A stretch of DNA of 64,000 nt from Morella rubra. Lineage: Eukaryota; Streptophyta; Magnoliopsida; Fagales; Myricaceae. The position numbers and the translations under genes are program-made. Below the pieces are notes generated by a model. That model was not told where the DNA came from and did no database searches. It saw nothing but the letters and a program-made list of their open reading frames with translations. The DNA lies in the NCBI GenBank assembly GCA_003952965.2, contig RXIC02000003.1, positions 140,080-204,079 on the forward strand, in the 5' to 3' direction. Each line of letters opens with the position of its first letter. The first letter of the stretch is position 1. Positions 11,580-24,022 of this stretch are shown here, one piece after another.

Positions 11580-14490
11580 TCATCATCCAAAATCATCCAG
11601 GAATGAAATAACCATCCAGACCGATCAAAAGCACGTTCGGACGTATTTCTGGAGTGACGACATACACGCGTCGCCAATGAGTGACGGTAAAAATAGTCAC
11701 GAAATATAAAAACCGTCCGGACTCTCAACAACACCGTTCGGACTCTATGCTGGGTGATAAATTGCAAATCGTCGTAACTGAGTGACAATTAGAATCATCA
11801 TAATTTTTCTAAACCCATCTGGACAATTTTTATAAAACCGTCCAAATGGAATTACATAACGAATAATTCAGCATATACAGTGAAAAATTTTAAATCGTCA
11901 TGAACACTCAACACCATTCGGACTACACAAAATGTGTTCCAACGGGCAAAACATTCGTCCGGACTATTAAAAAAAGTCCACATAGGTATGACACTTCTTT
12001 TGCGAATTGTGTGGTTCCACGTTGCAAAACTTCAGACACGTTAACATTCGCACTGTCTGGACCCATAAATACAATCCGAACGGTTAAAGTTCTAGATCCA
12101 TTTCGAATCAATCGACATATTTAATGACGATAAATTTGATTGGGCCATGTGTGAAAATGATGCAGAGAACCGTCCGAACTCATATGAAATATGTTCGGAC
12201 GCTTTTAGGAGATGTTAAACCTACTAGACTTTGTGAAAATCACAAACTCCCTCTCCTCTCTCAAAATTTTCTCCTAAACGGTTTCACTCCCCGTTCGAGA
12301 TCTCTCAAATAACTTCAGGTAAAACTTTTTTCATGAGTTTGCTTCTTAATTTCATGCATTTCAATTCAATTTTGTCTGTTATTTAGTTTGTTGGGTTGTT
12401 TTGGTTGATCAAATTATGCTGCTTTGGTTTGGTTCATCGAAACACCGTTTGGACGGTATTTTACAACGTCCGAACTCGATATCGGACGTCCGGACGATTA
12501 TTAGACGTGCGGACGGCATACAATTTAAACGACGCAGTTTGATTTTCGTGCGAACGGTTTTTCCTAATGTTCGGACGGTTTTTGGTTGGTTGACCATGGA
12601 ACACTCGGGAGAAGTATCACCAATGTCGGGAGGACAGACAGAGCGACCAGCTTGGGCGGACGCCTTTTTAGTGGAGTTGAAAGAGAGTATTCGGGCGATA
12701 GTGAGGCCGACGCATTCCTTGTACATGGAGCTCCAATGCTGTTTGACCGGTCTAGAGACCAAACTTGCTCTAACAAATAGGGCTCTGACGAAGAGTTGAA
12801 TATTATGCATATGGAACTATTCTCTGTGAGACAACAATTATCTGACTTGTCCCAGTCTGTCCATACCGTTCCGATACAACTACAAACACTCGTTAGACGG
12901 GTGGATAATATGGAGGAGCATTTGGTGCATGTTCGTGATGCCCTCGGACAAGATCTGGATAGCCAACTCGTGATTTGGACTAGTTTCATGTTTATGCTTT
13001 ATCACTATTATTTATTTACCGATTGAAAGACCGTCTTCAGCTTGTACTAAACATTATGATCGTGTTTTTCGTTCTGTATTAGGATTATTTTTGATATTTT
13101 ATATTAGTTTATGTTCTTTCACTTGATTAAATTTATTATAATTTAAACGGATAATTAGTATGATCAAACTGGTGATTTGTACGAGTGCTATGTTAACGGA
13201 ACGATTAGTGTAATTAGCTTGTAATTACAATTAAATAGGTGATTAGTAAATTAATTTAAGTGAAGGAAGTTAAATTTAGTGAATTTAACAACAAAACAAA
13301 AGAAATTTTAAATAAATATGCTAGGGGTTCGGACGACAAACATAACGTCCAGACTTCACTACAGAGGTAGGCATTCGAACATAGAGGGGTAGAGTCCCGA
13401 CTCGAATGATGAAATAAAGTGGTTGAAACGGATGAGTAATACGTCCGGATGCTATTGTAGCAGTCGCATGGCTTACACGTGTTTACGTTATATGATATCG
13501 AAAACAGTTGTACCCGTCCGGACCGTAATACATAGTCCAAACGCTATTGTAACCATTGCATCGATTACACGTGTTTATGTTACCCGCCTGTTGAAAGCAG
13601 TTGTTTCCGTCTGAATGGTATCATCTGCAGGTTCGGAGGTCCTATCAGCCAATCATACGCTGCCATGTCGCGTAATATTGGCAGAATGTCGTTCGCACGT
13701 CTAAAAACATGTCCGGACGGACGTATTGCGCCGAACGGTTTTGAACGGTTTAAATTTTGGCATTTAATACTAATTGCGTTGATTGGGCCACGTGTGCAAC
13801 ATGCCGTCCGGACTCCTTGCTAAACGTCCGGACGCTATTGAAGATTTCTGAAAAGTCGAACAGTTCGACATTTTCAAACTACCACATCATTTCTCATCAA
13901 AACTCTCTGAAATCTCTGTTCTTTTCTTCTAAAATCTTGGCGTAATATCACTCTTTCGAGATCTAATCACGTTTAGGTATGTTTTGCTTGCTTTTAACAT
14001 GATTTTAACTGTAAAAATTTGATTTTTTTTTTATAGTTTTACATATTGAATTTCAATTCCATTTTTTGTATAGTACATTGTGTTTTTTTATTGATTTTTA
14101 CGTTGAACACTTGTCAATGCCTTTTGGAGGCATACGTTGTCGTTTTGGATTTGTCCAAACTCTATGTGATAGTCGTCAAGATATTTTTTACTTAAATATA
14201 AAAAGTTTGATTATCTTTCGTGCGTTCGAACATATTTTAATTCATGTTTGGACGTATGTAGCATCCCTACAAGAATACGTTGTTTTGATTTTGTCCAGAT
14301 GCTTTTTAATTTAGTCCGGACGTTTTAATGTTGAAATTAAATAGTTTTTTATTTGTTTAACGTTTGGACGGATATTATTTGTTGGTCTGGATGGCTTTGT
14401 GACGTCCAGACGCTTTAACTTAGCCTCCGGATGTCTTCAACTCTTCGTTTGGACGCTATCTTCGTGTTCGGACATGTTTTCTAATCGTGC
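11580..14490. promoter_or_regulatory. Subterminal array of CGTCCGGACG-like sites
   Basis: Dozens of degenerate copies of a roughly 10-bp palindrome (CGTCCGGACG, with one-arm variants GTTCGGACG and CGTCCGAAC) occur on both strands at 11,600-12,560 and 13,320-14,490. In maize Spm such subterminal motifs bind the element-encoded TNPA protein. By analogy these are binding sites of a transposon protein. Nearly every copy contains CpG, so binding could be methylation-sensitive; that is inference. Confidence 0.7.
12594..13026 (+). pseudogene. Duplicate C-terminal module of Transposase_32-like protein
   Basis: This starts TMEHSGEVSPMSGGQTERPA and continues WADAFLVELKESI and RPTHSLYMEL. After a stop at about 12,797 it continues QQLSDLSQSV and MEEHLVHVRDALGQ. 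It parallels the end of the gene at 14,521-15,750 (RPTHEMVSDI, IEEHLSQIRDVL) and the end of the one near 37,943 (RPQWVDGFLAEI). Only the C-terminal helical part is present, flanked by subterminal repeats on both sides, so it is probably the remainder of an internally deleted CACTA copy. Confidence 0.55.
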
Positions 14491-14520
14491 GAACGCTTGT
14501 TATGCAGATTGAAAAATAAA

Positions 14521-15750
14521 ATGAGCAAGCGTGCACGTACGAGCAGCCAGGCTGATATCGAGCAACCTTCTGGTTCTACTTTGACGTTGGAGCAGCATAC
14601 AACAATTGTTATGTCCCGCTCGATTGTTGTCGAGCAGGACATAAAGTTAGCAGATTTCTACGAATTGACTTTTAAGGGCCGGACACTTCCGGAGGTGGTG
14701 GAGGAGATAGGTTGGCTTCCGTTGATTCATAGGACCGGGTATGCATCGAAAAACCTAATGCGGGAGTTCTATTGTGCCATTTTATGGGTGACGGATAGCG
14801 AGGAGCCTAGTATGGAGCTCACAGTCTGTAATGTTCCGATCTTATTCTCGCCGATGAGTTGGCGAGATTCTTGGGGTACGAGCAGGATTTGATAGCGTTC
14901 CCAAACCTACCAATGAGCGAGGAGGGCTGGCCTACTAAGGCCGAGGTATTTCGGGCCATGCTAGGCGATGATACAGTGATTTTGGACGGAGCTTATATGG
15001 TACATAGGTAGTTGCGTCCTTTCTGGCGGATCATGCACCTGATCTTATGCTCCGCCATCGACCCGAGGAAGCACACTGCGAAGTTGCCTTATAGCCGGGC
15101 AGAGTTCTTGTACCTGGTAGTTGTTCAGGGGCTACCTGTTGATATGGCGTCCTACATCTATCAGTCCGTTCGTATGGAGGCCCTAAAGACTGATGCTGTA
15201 ATTTCATTGCTGCACGAGATTCTACTGACCCAGTTCCTGCATTCCCTGCTGGTACCCGAGGGTGCTGAAGAGCCGAGGGCCGTTCTAGTTAGGTCTATCA
15301 ACAAGACAACGCTCTCCAAATCGATTGCCTAGACACGCCGACCATTGAATGCTGCTCGGGCGTCTAGAGTTAGACGATAGGAGCAGCCTGAGGAGGTTGG
15401 GGAGCAGCAGGATCCTGGGTAGAGCTCGACCCAGGGATTTAGGGCACAGCGACAGGGTTGGATGGACGACATGATGATGCAGCTGACTGAGCGGATGCAA
15501 TCGGTCTTGCGGCCCACCCATGAGATGGTCAGTGATATCAGTTGTCGGCTGACAACTTTGGAGCAAAAGGTCATGGACATGGACTCTGGGTGGAAGAAGG
15601 AGATCGCTGGGTTCAGGAGGCCATGAGGAAAGTGGCAACCAATGCTGACTTATTTGCATTGACTCTGTAGGTCGTGCATATAGAGGAGCACCTTAGTCAA
15701 ATCCGTGACGTTCTAAAATCACGAATGATGACCTGTAGCTTTATTATGAT
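14521..15750 (+). pseudogene. Transposase_32-like plant transposon protein
   Basis: The ATG at 14,521 (MSKRARTSSQADIEQPSG) follows an intron acceptor (TATGCAG) closely, as in the related genes at 22,840 and 36,897. The order of motifs is a basic Ser-rich start, LADFYELTFKGRTLPEVVEE, IGWLPLIHRTGYASKNLMRE and FYCAILWV, then after a frameshift near 14,880 a second domain with KLPYSRAEFLYLVV, LLHEILLTQFL and a C-terminal helix (LTERMQSVLRPTHEM). This matches the family named putative plant transposon protein, common in plant CACTA elements and of unknown biochemical role. At least three frameshifts or stops break it. Confidence 0.7.
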
Positions 15751-15939
15751 GTTCTAAAAATCCGTGACGTTCGAAATTTCTAGAGCATCGGTCACAATGG
15801 TTGGGTCAGTTACGTGCAGTACTTGATATTGTAAACTTGAATGGGATAGGACCTATCACCTCAAGAAATTAGAGTTGAGTATGAATGCCATCATCATTGT
15901 TTGCATTATTATTTGTATTTTCGTCTTTGAAGGAACAAT

Positions 15940-18550
15940 ATGGATAAAAGCTGGATTTATGAGGTTGATAGACTGAAAAGTACGAAGTATAGTAATGGTG
16001 TTCGGGATTTTATGAGTGTTGCCTGTAGTTATGCAGATAGTTAGGGACTGATAAGATGTCCATGTAAGAAATGTAAAAATGTGTTGTTCAACGTGTGGAC
16101 GAGATGGAGGATCATTTATTCATAATTGGTTTGACCAGAGTTACACTCATTGGGTATTTCACGGAGAGTCAATTTCAAAAGTTTCTAAACGGGTAGTGAC
16201 TTTAGAACCTGAACCTTGTAGTGAAGACTCTGGAGGAAACATAAATGATGATATGAGAGACATGTTAGAAGAGTTTGAGGTAGGAGGAGGGATTGATGAG
16301 AACGCTGGTGAAAATATGCTAGGTCCTGAAACAGTCGAGTCGGGATTTTTCAAGTATACCAAGTTATGGGTGGATGCTGAGCAAGAGTTGTATCCCAGGT
16401 GTAAGAAGTACTCGAAGTTGTCTTTCGTTGTAAGTTTACTTCATGTGAAGTTGGAGAATAATTTGATTGTAAAGGCGTTTGAAGATGTGTTGGGGTTAAT
16501 AAAAGATGCGCTGCCGGAGGGAGAGACACTTCCTAAATCTTATTATGAGGCGAAAAATTTAAGAAAGAATTTAGGCTTTAGCTACGATAACATACATGCG
16601 TGCTTAAATGACTGCGTATTGTTTTGGAAGGAGTACAGTGAGTTACAAAAGTACCCGTTTTGTGTGGCATCAAGGTGGAAGTACAGTCAGAATACCCAAT
16701 CAAAGGTTCCTCAAAAAGTGCTGCGGCATTTTCCCTTGAAACTGAGGTTGCAGAGATTGTTTTTGTCAAGGCAAATGGCAACGGATATGCGATGGCACCA
16801 AGAGAAGCGTGTGATTGAAGATGGGTTGGAGTTGTGGGAAAATGGAGTGCAGACGTATGACGCAGCCGTGTCAAGTCCATTCAAGTTACATGCTGCTTTG
16901 CTTTGGACAATAAATGATTTTTGGCTTATGGTAATCTCTCGGGTTGGAGTACGAAAGGACATTAGCATGCCCTAATTGCAATGCGAACACAATGTCATTT
17001 TGGTTGAAACATGGGGGCAAACATTGTTTTTTGGGACATCGCCGGTTTTTGCCCGCGACGCATGGGTGGAGGCAAGATGTCTACATATTTGACGTGAAAA
17101 AAGAGTTTAGAGCAGTGCCTGAAGAAGTCACTGGAGAGGAGATACTTCAACAACTTGAATCGGTATCATTATGTTCGTTTGGGAAGACTCAAAAGAAGAG
17201 AAAACGGGCTGAGAATGAGTTAAGTTGGACAAAGCGTAGCATATTCTTTGAGTTGCCGTACTGGTCAGATTTGAAACTTCGACATAATTTGGACGTCATG
17301 CACATAGAGAAGAATATTTGTGACAATGTGTTGGGAACTTTGATGAACGTCGATGGTAAGACGAAGGACAATGCTAGCGCTCGGAGTTGTCGACATGGAT
17401 GATCGAAGTTGTCGTTTTTCTGTGTTTACTCATAGTGTTCGACCTCTGGGAGCTGGTAAGGGTCAAGATTTGAATAGAAAGGAATTTTCAAAAGTACAGT
17501 GGTACGTACTCAACAACTGTTCAGAAATCAGCCAACATATAGAGTAAGCGCATGTAAGAATATTTTCTCATTTAATCACTTTTCAGTTCATTATATTTTA
17601 ATTTGTTGTAAAATATCTTATCTCTTTATAGCGAGCGCTTGGAAGAGATGAGGAGACAATCACCAATAAATGTTGATAGGAGGCACGAAGAAGGATTTCC
17701 GTTATGGTTTAGAAATCGGGTATTTATTTAATTTTATCTCTATTTTATGTTTAATTTTACTTGATTATTATTTTTTAGATTCAAACTTAACACATGTTTA
17801 GTATTTTAGATTCAAACTATGCACAATGAAAATCCAGGCTCGATGTCGGATGATTTGTATGCATTAGCATCTGGTCCGGATCAGCCGGCCTTTGTTATTT
17901 CTGGGTGTATAGTGAATGGAGTTAGGTTTCACACGGTCTTTCATGAATAGTTTCGTAACACTCAGAATAGTGGTGTGGTTGTTCCGGGGGACCATGATGG
18001 GAAGATGTTGATTTTTACGGCCAGGTCGTGGATATTTACGCATTGCGTTATTTGTGGGGGAATTTTGTTTATTTACTCAAATGTGACTGGTTTGACTTGA
18101 GTACTCAAAACTTAGGTTTCGATAAAAGTAGTCGGTTTGTTAGTATTAACATATCCTGGAAGTGGTACAAAGACGACCCGTTTGTGCTAGCTTCTCAAAG
18201 GGAATCAAGTATTTTATATCGATGATATGAAGTTGGGCAGTCACTGGAAGATTGTTCAAAAGATTACCCCTAGAAACACGTATGATATTCCACCTATTGA
18301 GGAGGAAGTTAGTGAAGATGGAGAAGGACCGTCGAACCGTGAAGCATACTAGGAGAATGAGTCTATTGAGCTTTTTGTGGACTTTAGCTCATTTGATATG
18401 ATCCCATTGACTAGAAATGACATCGACACTTATGTGTCGGTAACCGATGATGGTGTTCCACAACAACGTGAAGTAGAAGGAAGCGATGATTCCTCGGAAT
18501 CGTTCAGTGAAGATTGTAGTGATTTTGAAGAATATGACTCCGAGGACTAA
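15940..18550 (+). pseudogene. TNP2-type CACTA transposase (broken)
   Basis: This is the catalytic-type protein (TNPD homologue) of CACTA elements. It begins MDKSWIYEVDRL, then RCPCKKCKN (transposase-associated zinc region), LPKSYYEAKNLRKNLGF, HACLNDCVLFWKEY, KVLRHFPLKLRLQRLF, LHAALLWTINDF, CPNCNANTMSFWLKHGGKHC, LRHNLDVMHIEKNICDNVLG. The end carries a DUF4216-like part (ALRYLWGNFVYLLKCDWFDL; HWKIVQKITPRNTYDIP) and an acidic tail. About 75-100 residues are missing between RVIEDG (about 16,822) and LELWENGV, the section usually containing RNVRLGL and the DGFNPF motif. Frameshifts lie near 16,090 and 16,925-16,970, with several stops. Introns near 17,555-17,630 and 17,720-17,810 look intact. It is inactive as it stands. 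Confidence 0.8.
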
Positions 18551-18666
18551 AGTAACTTTATCATTCGATTTACTTTGCGTTTCTATTTTATATTCATTTT
18601 GGGTAACATAATTCATTGTCTTTTTTTTTTCTCTAATTTTGATTTATTTGATCACAGGACGACGTC

Positions 18667-20340
18667 ATGCCAGCGGGAGGGAAACGCCTTCATTGCGATT
18701 CATCAGTTCGTGCTGAGAGTAGTCCCGGTTGACTAGCAGTGTCGGGTCCTTCACTTGGGGATAGGAACGAATTACTATCCCCTACCACAGCCAGTCCAGT
18801 AGGCACCCAAAGTAGTTGTGCATGTAAGTATCTTACCCCGTCAATCTTTATTAAATATTATGACTTTTAAATTTCTATGCTTAACTGAATTTTAAATTTA
18901 TTGTTCTTCATTTATAGCGACGTCCGGAATTAAACACGTTCGAGGTAGTACGCGTGGGATTGCCTTACTCAAGGCTCGCACTGGAGGAAAGTTGACTGTC
19001 CATATCCCTGATGGACGTACGGGTGGTGATGACAAGGCGTCCTCAATGCTCTCGAGTCATATTGGTGCGCTCATTCAACAACATGTCCCATTTGAGACGA
19101 GTAAGTGGAAGGAGGTCCCCGACGAGGTTAAATCGTACGTAATGAACAGAGTGTTGGTAAGTATAATTCATTAAATTTTAATTGTTGAAACTTTTATACG
19201 TACTAACTGTTATATATGTTAAGGATGACTTCCAACTAGATTACGACCGAACCGAGGATCGCGTAACTGTGACGTCTACGATGAACACAGCGTACAGGAC
19301 GCACAAAAATAGAATATTCTAGCATTACTCGTGTTCAATTCCAAAGAATGAGCATTAGAACATCTGTATCCTGATATGAACAAGGAAGACTGGACTCGTG
19401 TCTGTGATTTATTCGTGAGTGAGGAATTTCAGGTTAAACATTTTTATTCCATCCTGAACATTTATTTTATTTTATTATTAATTGTGGTAACAACTGTAAA
19501 TGTACAATGTAGAGGATGAGTGCAATCAACAAAGAGATAGGGCTAAGCTGAATATTGTACACACATCTGGAGCGAGGTCTTTCCAACGCGCGACAGCATT
19601 GTTAGTAAGTAATAAATTTATATTTTTATTATTTATTATTTAAATAAATGACTTAGGTATTTTAATATGCACGTTCTATATTTCTTTTGATGTACAGAAA
19701 AATCCAGAATCTGATGAGATTAGTTTTGTGTTGCTGTATAAAAAGACACATACTAATAAGGATGGCATGTGGACATCAGAAGATGCACGGGAAAATTTTG
19801 TAAGTTGTAACGTTAGATTTAATGATGCATTCGTATGCATTTATGTTTCATATATGCAATTTTATCTTCTTTTTTAATTTTGTAGGAAAAAATGGAGGCG
19901 TTACAGTTGCAGCACGAGTCAGAGGGAAAGTCATACACCGAAGTGGAGATTTTCGCTGAGGTGTTGGGGACAAAAGCGAGGTTACGTGCGAGGTTTAGGC
20001 CGTTCAGTACGGTCTGTTGGATCATCTTCATCAGCAGCGTCCGTTGATTTGTCCGGAAGATTGGAGAGGCCAGATTAGAGGAGATGAGGGCTAGACAGAT
20101 GGAATATGAAGCGCTTCTGGTCAAGCGGTCAGATATGGAGCAGACGATGCGAGAGCATCTACAGATGATAGAGGAGCAGCAACGGAAGAAAGACAAAGAG
20201 CTGATCACAATCGTTATTTTGATGATTTCAATAAATGGATTAAGTTTACAAAATGACATCTTCAAAGACAAAGACATTTTTATCAAAGAGCCAAAGACAA
20301 GAAGATCGAAGATCAAGAAAATGCAAAGAGCTCAAAAGTG
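18667..20340 (+). pseudogene. Transposase_24 (Ptta/En/Spm) protein gene
   Basis: This second CACTA gene lies just downstream of TNP2 in the same direction. Exons hold MPAGGKRLHCDSSV, RGIALLKARTGGKLTVHIPD, LSSHIGALIQQHVPFE, KVP-like KWKEVPDEVKSYVMNRVL, SGARSFQRATALL, KKTHTNKDGMWTSEDARENF, SYTEVEIFAEVLG and a C-terminal coiled coil (ALLVKRSDMEQTMREHLQMI). Small introns with GTAAGT donors fall at about 18,822, 19,157, 19,433, 19,603 and 19,801. Stops occur in the second and fourth exons. In this family the protein is thought to bind the subterminal repeats. The end may be altered, since copia LTR sequence starts near 20,200. Confidence 0.7.
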
Positions 20341-21388
20341 AAGATTCAAGACCATAGGGTATAACCTTGTAACTCTTAGTTTCACTTTTGACAAGGATTT
20401 GAATCACACACTTGCATATTTTTCAAACCGTGCATAATCTTCTTATCACATGTTTGACATCCAAAATGCGCTTTAAATGTTTTCAAATCATCCCTATATA
20501 AACTCTCAAGCCTTGGTTATACTTTTGGAAGTTGGTTTTTGAAGTGGATTTCAAAAATGTCAAAAATGAGCTTTTTAATTGTAGCGGTCTATAAAAATGA
20601 TTTGTAGCGGTCAACCGCTACATGAAGCGGATGATGAGACAAAATTTGACAATTCAAATTTTATGACCGTTGAGCAACGGCTAGTTGAAGCGGTCGACCG
20701 GTACAATGGTAAAATTGTCAAATCGACCCCTAACGCTAGAAATGGCTAGTTTTTATTTGTGGCCTATATAAAGACCTTCCTATGTCTCAAAACAAGAGAG
20801 AACGACCACATATCATTTTATTAGCTTGAAAAATATCTTAAACCTTCCTATTCCATATTTCTCATATCATTCACACAAATTACACTTTCTTATCCTTGTC
20901 ATTGTGTGAATCAAAGAGATAGAACTTTCTATTTTAATATCCACTCTTTGAGAGAGTTTATTCTTGTAATCTTCCTATCTATAAGAGGTGATTCCTTTAG
21001 TGAGGTTGTTCACTAAAGAAGAAGCTTAGAGAGGGTATATCTCAAGCTTGGTTGGGTTGTGAGTGTTGAGCCCAGGAAAACACTTGTACGGTTCTCTAGC
21101 ACCCGGAAGCTAGTGTGTACACTATTTGAAAGATAGTGGAAAAACCTCAAGGCTCGGTAAAGGAGCTTGAGGGGTGGATGTAGGCGGGTTTGCCGAACCA
21201 CCTAAAAATCTCGTGTTTGCTTCTCTAAACCCTACTCTTTACATTTAGCACTTATTTACTTGTTGCATCAATATACTTGTGCAAAATTAGTCTTTACTTT
21301 GCAAACACGACTTTAAGGGTTAAAAGCGAAAAAGTTTGGAAACCCAATTCACCCCCCCTCTTGGATTGCCTTAATCCTTGGACTTACA
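20210..21388 (+). mobile_element. Copia LTR
   Basis: The right edge is firm: it ends CTTACA at 21,388, two bases before a primer site. The R/U5 part (20,990-21,388: TTCTCTAGCACCCGGAAGCT, ACCACCTAAAAATC, CAATTCACCCCCCCTCTTGG) is shared with the LTR-like segments at 43,687 and 61,019. A TATA-like GGCCTATATAAAGACC lies at 20,761. The left edge is placed only roughly, where the Transposase_24 reading frame dissolves. No second LTR is seen, so the element is truncated. Confidence 0.65.
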
Positions 21389-21390
21389 AT

Positions 21391-21402
21391 TGGTATCAGA
21401 GC
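21391..21402 (+). promoter_or_regulatory. Copia primer binding site
   Basis: TGGTATCAGAGC is complementary to the 3' part of plant initiator tRNA-Met and sits 2 bp after the LTR end. It is diagnostic of Ty1/copia elements. Confidence 0.9.
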
Positions 21403-21442
21403 TTGGTGCTCGTTACACAAGATTTAAAAATCTTGAGTTAGA

Positions 21443-21806
21443 ATGACAACTTCAAGTCTCAACACTCAAGTTGAGGGACTTTCCACACTTAGACCACCAT
21501 TCTTTAATGGTAGTGATTATGCATACTGGAAAGTTAGGCTGAGTATTTATTTTCAATCTATTGATTATGATTTATGGTTATGCATATTGAATGGTCCTCA
21601 TATTCCCACAAAGAAAGTTGGAGAGGTTGAATCCCTCAAAAATGAAAATGAATATAGTGATCTAGACAAAAAGAAAATCTCTCTCGATGCAAGAGCTATG
21701 AACATATTATATTGTGTTTTAGATAGAGGAGAGTTTAATAGAATATTTTCTTACACAAATGCTAAGGAAATTTGGCATGCTCTAGAGATTACACATGAAG
21801 GGACAA
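21443..21806 (+). pseudogene. gag: Copia gag, truncated
   Basis: The ATG is 40 bp after the primer site. The frame is open and reads as a copia gag (DUF4219/UBN2 type): LRPPFFNGSDYAYWKVRLSI, DYDLWLCILNG, and NAKEIWHALEITHEGT at the end. Normal gag would continue for over 150 more residues, but the match stops at about 21,806 where GATCGATC-type repeat DNA begins. The zinc knuckle, protease, integrase and reverse transcriptase are absent. Confidence 0.8.
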
Positions 21807-21808
21807 TA

Positions 21809-22700
21809 TAGCGATCGATCGTCATGTGACTAGCGATTGATCATTGCGAAGGATTATATGAAACTGCCGAAGTCATTTTTACCGGTTATCTCTCACAAAA
21901 TCTCTCGAATCCTCTCAAATTTCAAGGAGCCATTTCGTGCTGCATTGTCCTCCAAAGTGCGTGGAATCATCCTTCATTGTCTTCTACGTCAAAGGTACGT
22001 ACTTATATTATTTTTTAAGCGATATTAAGTGGTTGTAAACGAGTTTTTAGTTTACGTTTTCTAATTTGCTATATCATCCATTTAGGTCCGTAAAATGTAT
22101 TTATTTTATTGTTGATGTATGTTTTAAGAGTTTAGGATTGTTTTGGGATCAATTTTGGGTGATTTTGGGCCTGTTTTGGGGTTTTGTAACGTCTGTGTAT
22201 TTTCGTTCTTGTACCGATCGATCGGTTAAATTAAAGGATCGATCACTGCATTTGGTAAGGGACCGATCGATGGTTTATTGAGCGATCGATCGTCCCTTTA
22301 AACTGTGCGTTTCAATGCGGGATCGATCGATCGTTTATATTGACGATCGATCGGTATATTATATCGTCCGTTCTAGAAGTGGTGATCGATCGCTTACACC
22401 TAAGCGATCAATCGGTAAGCTTCAATGTGAAGTGCATTTTGATTAACTAGCGATCGATCCTTTGTGGCGATCAATCGCTTAGTGATACTGTGCTTTTGGT
22501 TGCATGGACGATCGATCGTCTGTGCACTAAAACGCATCGTTTTACTAATAGTGTTCGATCGGTCAAATTGATTGATCGATCGCCATTTCACGATCGATCG
22601 CTTAATTGCTAACGATCGATCGTTGTTTTCATAAACGCACCGTTTTCATTTTCCAATCGATCAGTTACATAAACGATCGATCGGTATATTTAGTGATCGA
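21809..22700. promoter_or_regulatory. First array of GATCGATC-type sites
   Basis: About twenty copies of CGATCGATCG or one-base variants (CGATCAATCG, CCGATCGATGG) lie at irregular spacing of 20-60 bp on both strands. The arrangement (dense near an end, ahead of a Transposase_32-like gene) matches the CGTCCGGACG array at 11,580-14,490, so these are probably the subterminal repeats of a different CACTA family. No CACTA terminus is visible at the left edge. Confidence 0.7.
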
Positions 22701-22839
22701 TTTTGGATGGCGATGGATCGCTTTTTGTTGCAACTTCATTAATAATTACGTGATTGTGATTACTTTTTTTTCTAAGTAATACGTTATTGTGATTACTTAT
22801 TAACACATATTTATATACAACTTTTGCAGCATACATAAA

Positions 22840-24022
22840 ATGTCAGGAGTTAAGCGCACGCGCACAACGAGGACCGGGACGGGATCGTCGTCCCAAGAGC
22901 AGGAAGTCGCTGATCCAATGATGACCTTGGAGAGGCGAATGGAGTACCTGAGGGGGCGGCCAGTGGCCAAAGAGCCAGTGACACTCTCTGATTTTGACCA
23001 GCTATTGTACGAGGAGCACTCCCTCTACCAGCTCTTCGAGTACCAGGATTTCTTCATCAGCTCTCGTGGACTGAGGGGTTTTGTGTGGACACACTTGTGC
23101 AAGATTTCTTCTGTGCACTCGTCTCGGTAGATAGAGCACCTGAGGTGCAGCTAGAGGTGCGAGGCTTGCAATTCTTATTCTCGGCAGACATCATTGCCGA
23201 TTTCTTACACTGCCCCCGGCCCGAGACCCCCTACTTCCTGGCGGTACCCCTGATGGATGAGCAGAGGACATCAGAGCAAGACCTGTGGACGCTGATGACT
23301 GGGAAGACCTCTGCAGTGGTGGGCAGCATAATCAAGCAGAGTGAGTTCAGTACGTTTTGGCGGATTTTAAACCTTATCTAGACGCTGAATGTCGATGGCA
23401 GAACTCATTCCAACCGAGTGCCTGTTCAGTAGAGCTCAGTGTATGCTCTTGCTGGGTTAGCAGACGCGGATAGATTTCCCACTCTACATGTTTCTGACAC
23501 AGGAGGTGAAGAGCGCATAGAACAAGTTCACCTTGTCCAGGAGCAAGGGGCAAGAGGGGGCTCTGACTCTACGGTTCGCTCGTAGAGCTGTAGTGGCTGC
23601 AGAAGAGGCTAGATGAGCATCACCTGACACCAGACAGACTAGATCAGAGGCACCTATTGAGAGAGGAGCGCTTGCAGTGCCTCCTCCCTGGGTGGCCCAG
23701 CTATTTGCGATCTTGACAGCTGTGTGGGCGCGACAATTGCGCCTGAGATGATAAATTGAGTAAGGATGTGCAGGAGCTCAATGATCAAGAGAAGCTGGAC
23801 CGCTTTTGAAGGGGAGTGCATAGTTGCGTACCTGCACAACAAGGCGGTCGTGGCTCATATGAAGGAGGTCAACGAACAGCAGGAAGAAATCAAGAAGACT
23901 CTGGATGATTTCAAGAAGAGGCAGATCCACAGAAGATTCCCGGAGATATTCCTGATGACATGGCGACTTTCCGTGATGCTGTTCAGCCTCGATGTTTTTA
24001 TGATATTTTTACTATCTATTTA
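22840..24022 (+). pseudogene. Transposase_32-like gene of the GATCGATC family
   Basis: The ATG at 22,840 follows an acceptor (CTTTTGCAG) and gives MSGVKRTRTTRTGTGSSSQE, then LERRMEYLRGRPVAKEPVTL, DFDQLLYEEHSLYQLFEYQD. A frameshift near 23,075 leads to TLVQDFFCALVSVDRAPEVQ, FLFSADIIADFLHCPRPE and WTLMTGKTSAVVGSIIKQSE, and the frame is then broken by stops at 23,380 and onward. The tail has a helical VNEQQEEIKKTLDDFKKRQ. The layout is that of the gene at 14,521 with low sequence identity. It is a non-functional relic of a separate transposon family. Confidence 0.65.

Larger units (their letters stand above)
11487..20340 (+). mobile_element. CACTA element(s) with CGTCCGGACG-type repeats
   Basis: It begins CACTACAAGAAATATAGC inside OMT-B exon 1. 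Its first 3 kb are crowded with variants of CGTCCGGACG, CCGTTCGGAC and GTTCGGACG. It then carries Transposase_32-like (14,521), TNP2 (15,940) and Transposase_24 (18,667) genes on the plus strand, the normal gene set of an autonomous plant CACTA. No matching right end is found: a copia LTR begins near 20,200-20,220, so the 3' end is lost or displaced. A second copy of the Transposase_32 C-terminal module at 12,590-13,026 suggests two nested copies. Confidence 0.75.

Noticed and set aside
12401..12810. Overlapping open frames on both strands in the CGTCCGGACG array
   Set aside because: The reverse-strand frames (rich in VRT repeats) arise from the palindromic motif; only the plus-strand part from 12,594 resembles a known protein.
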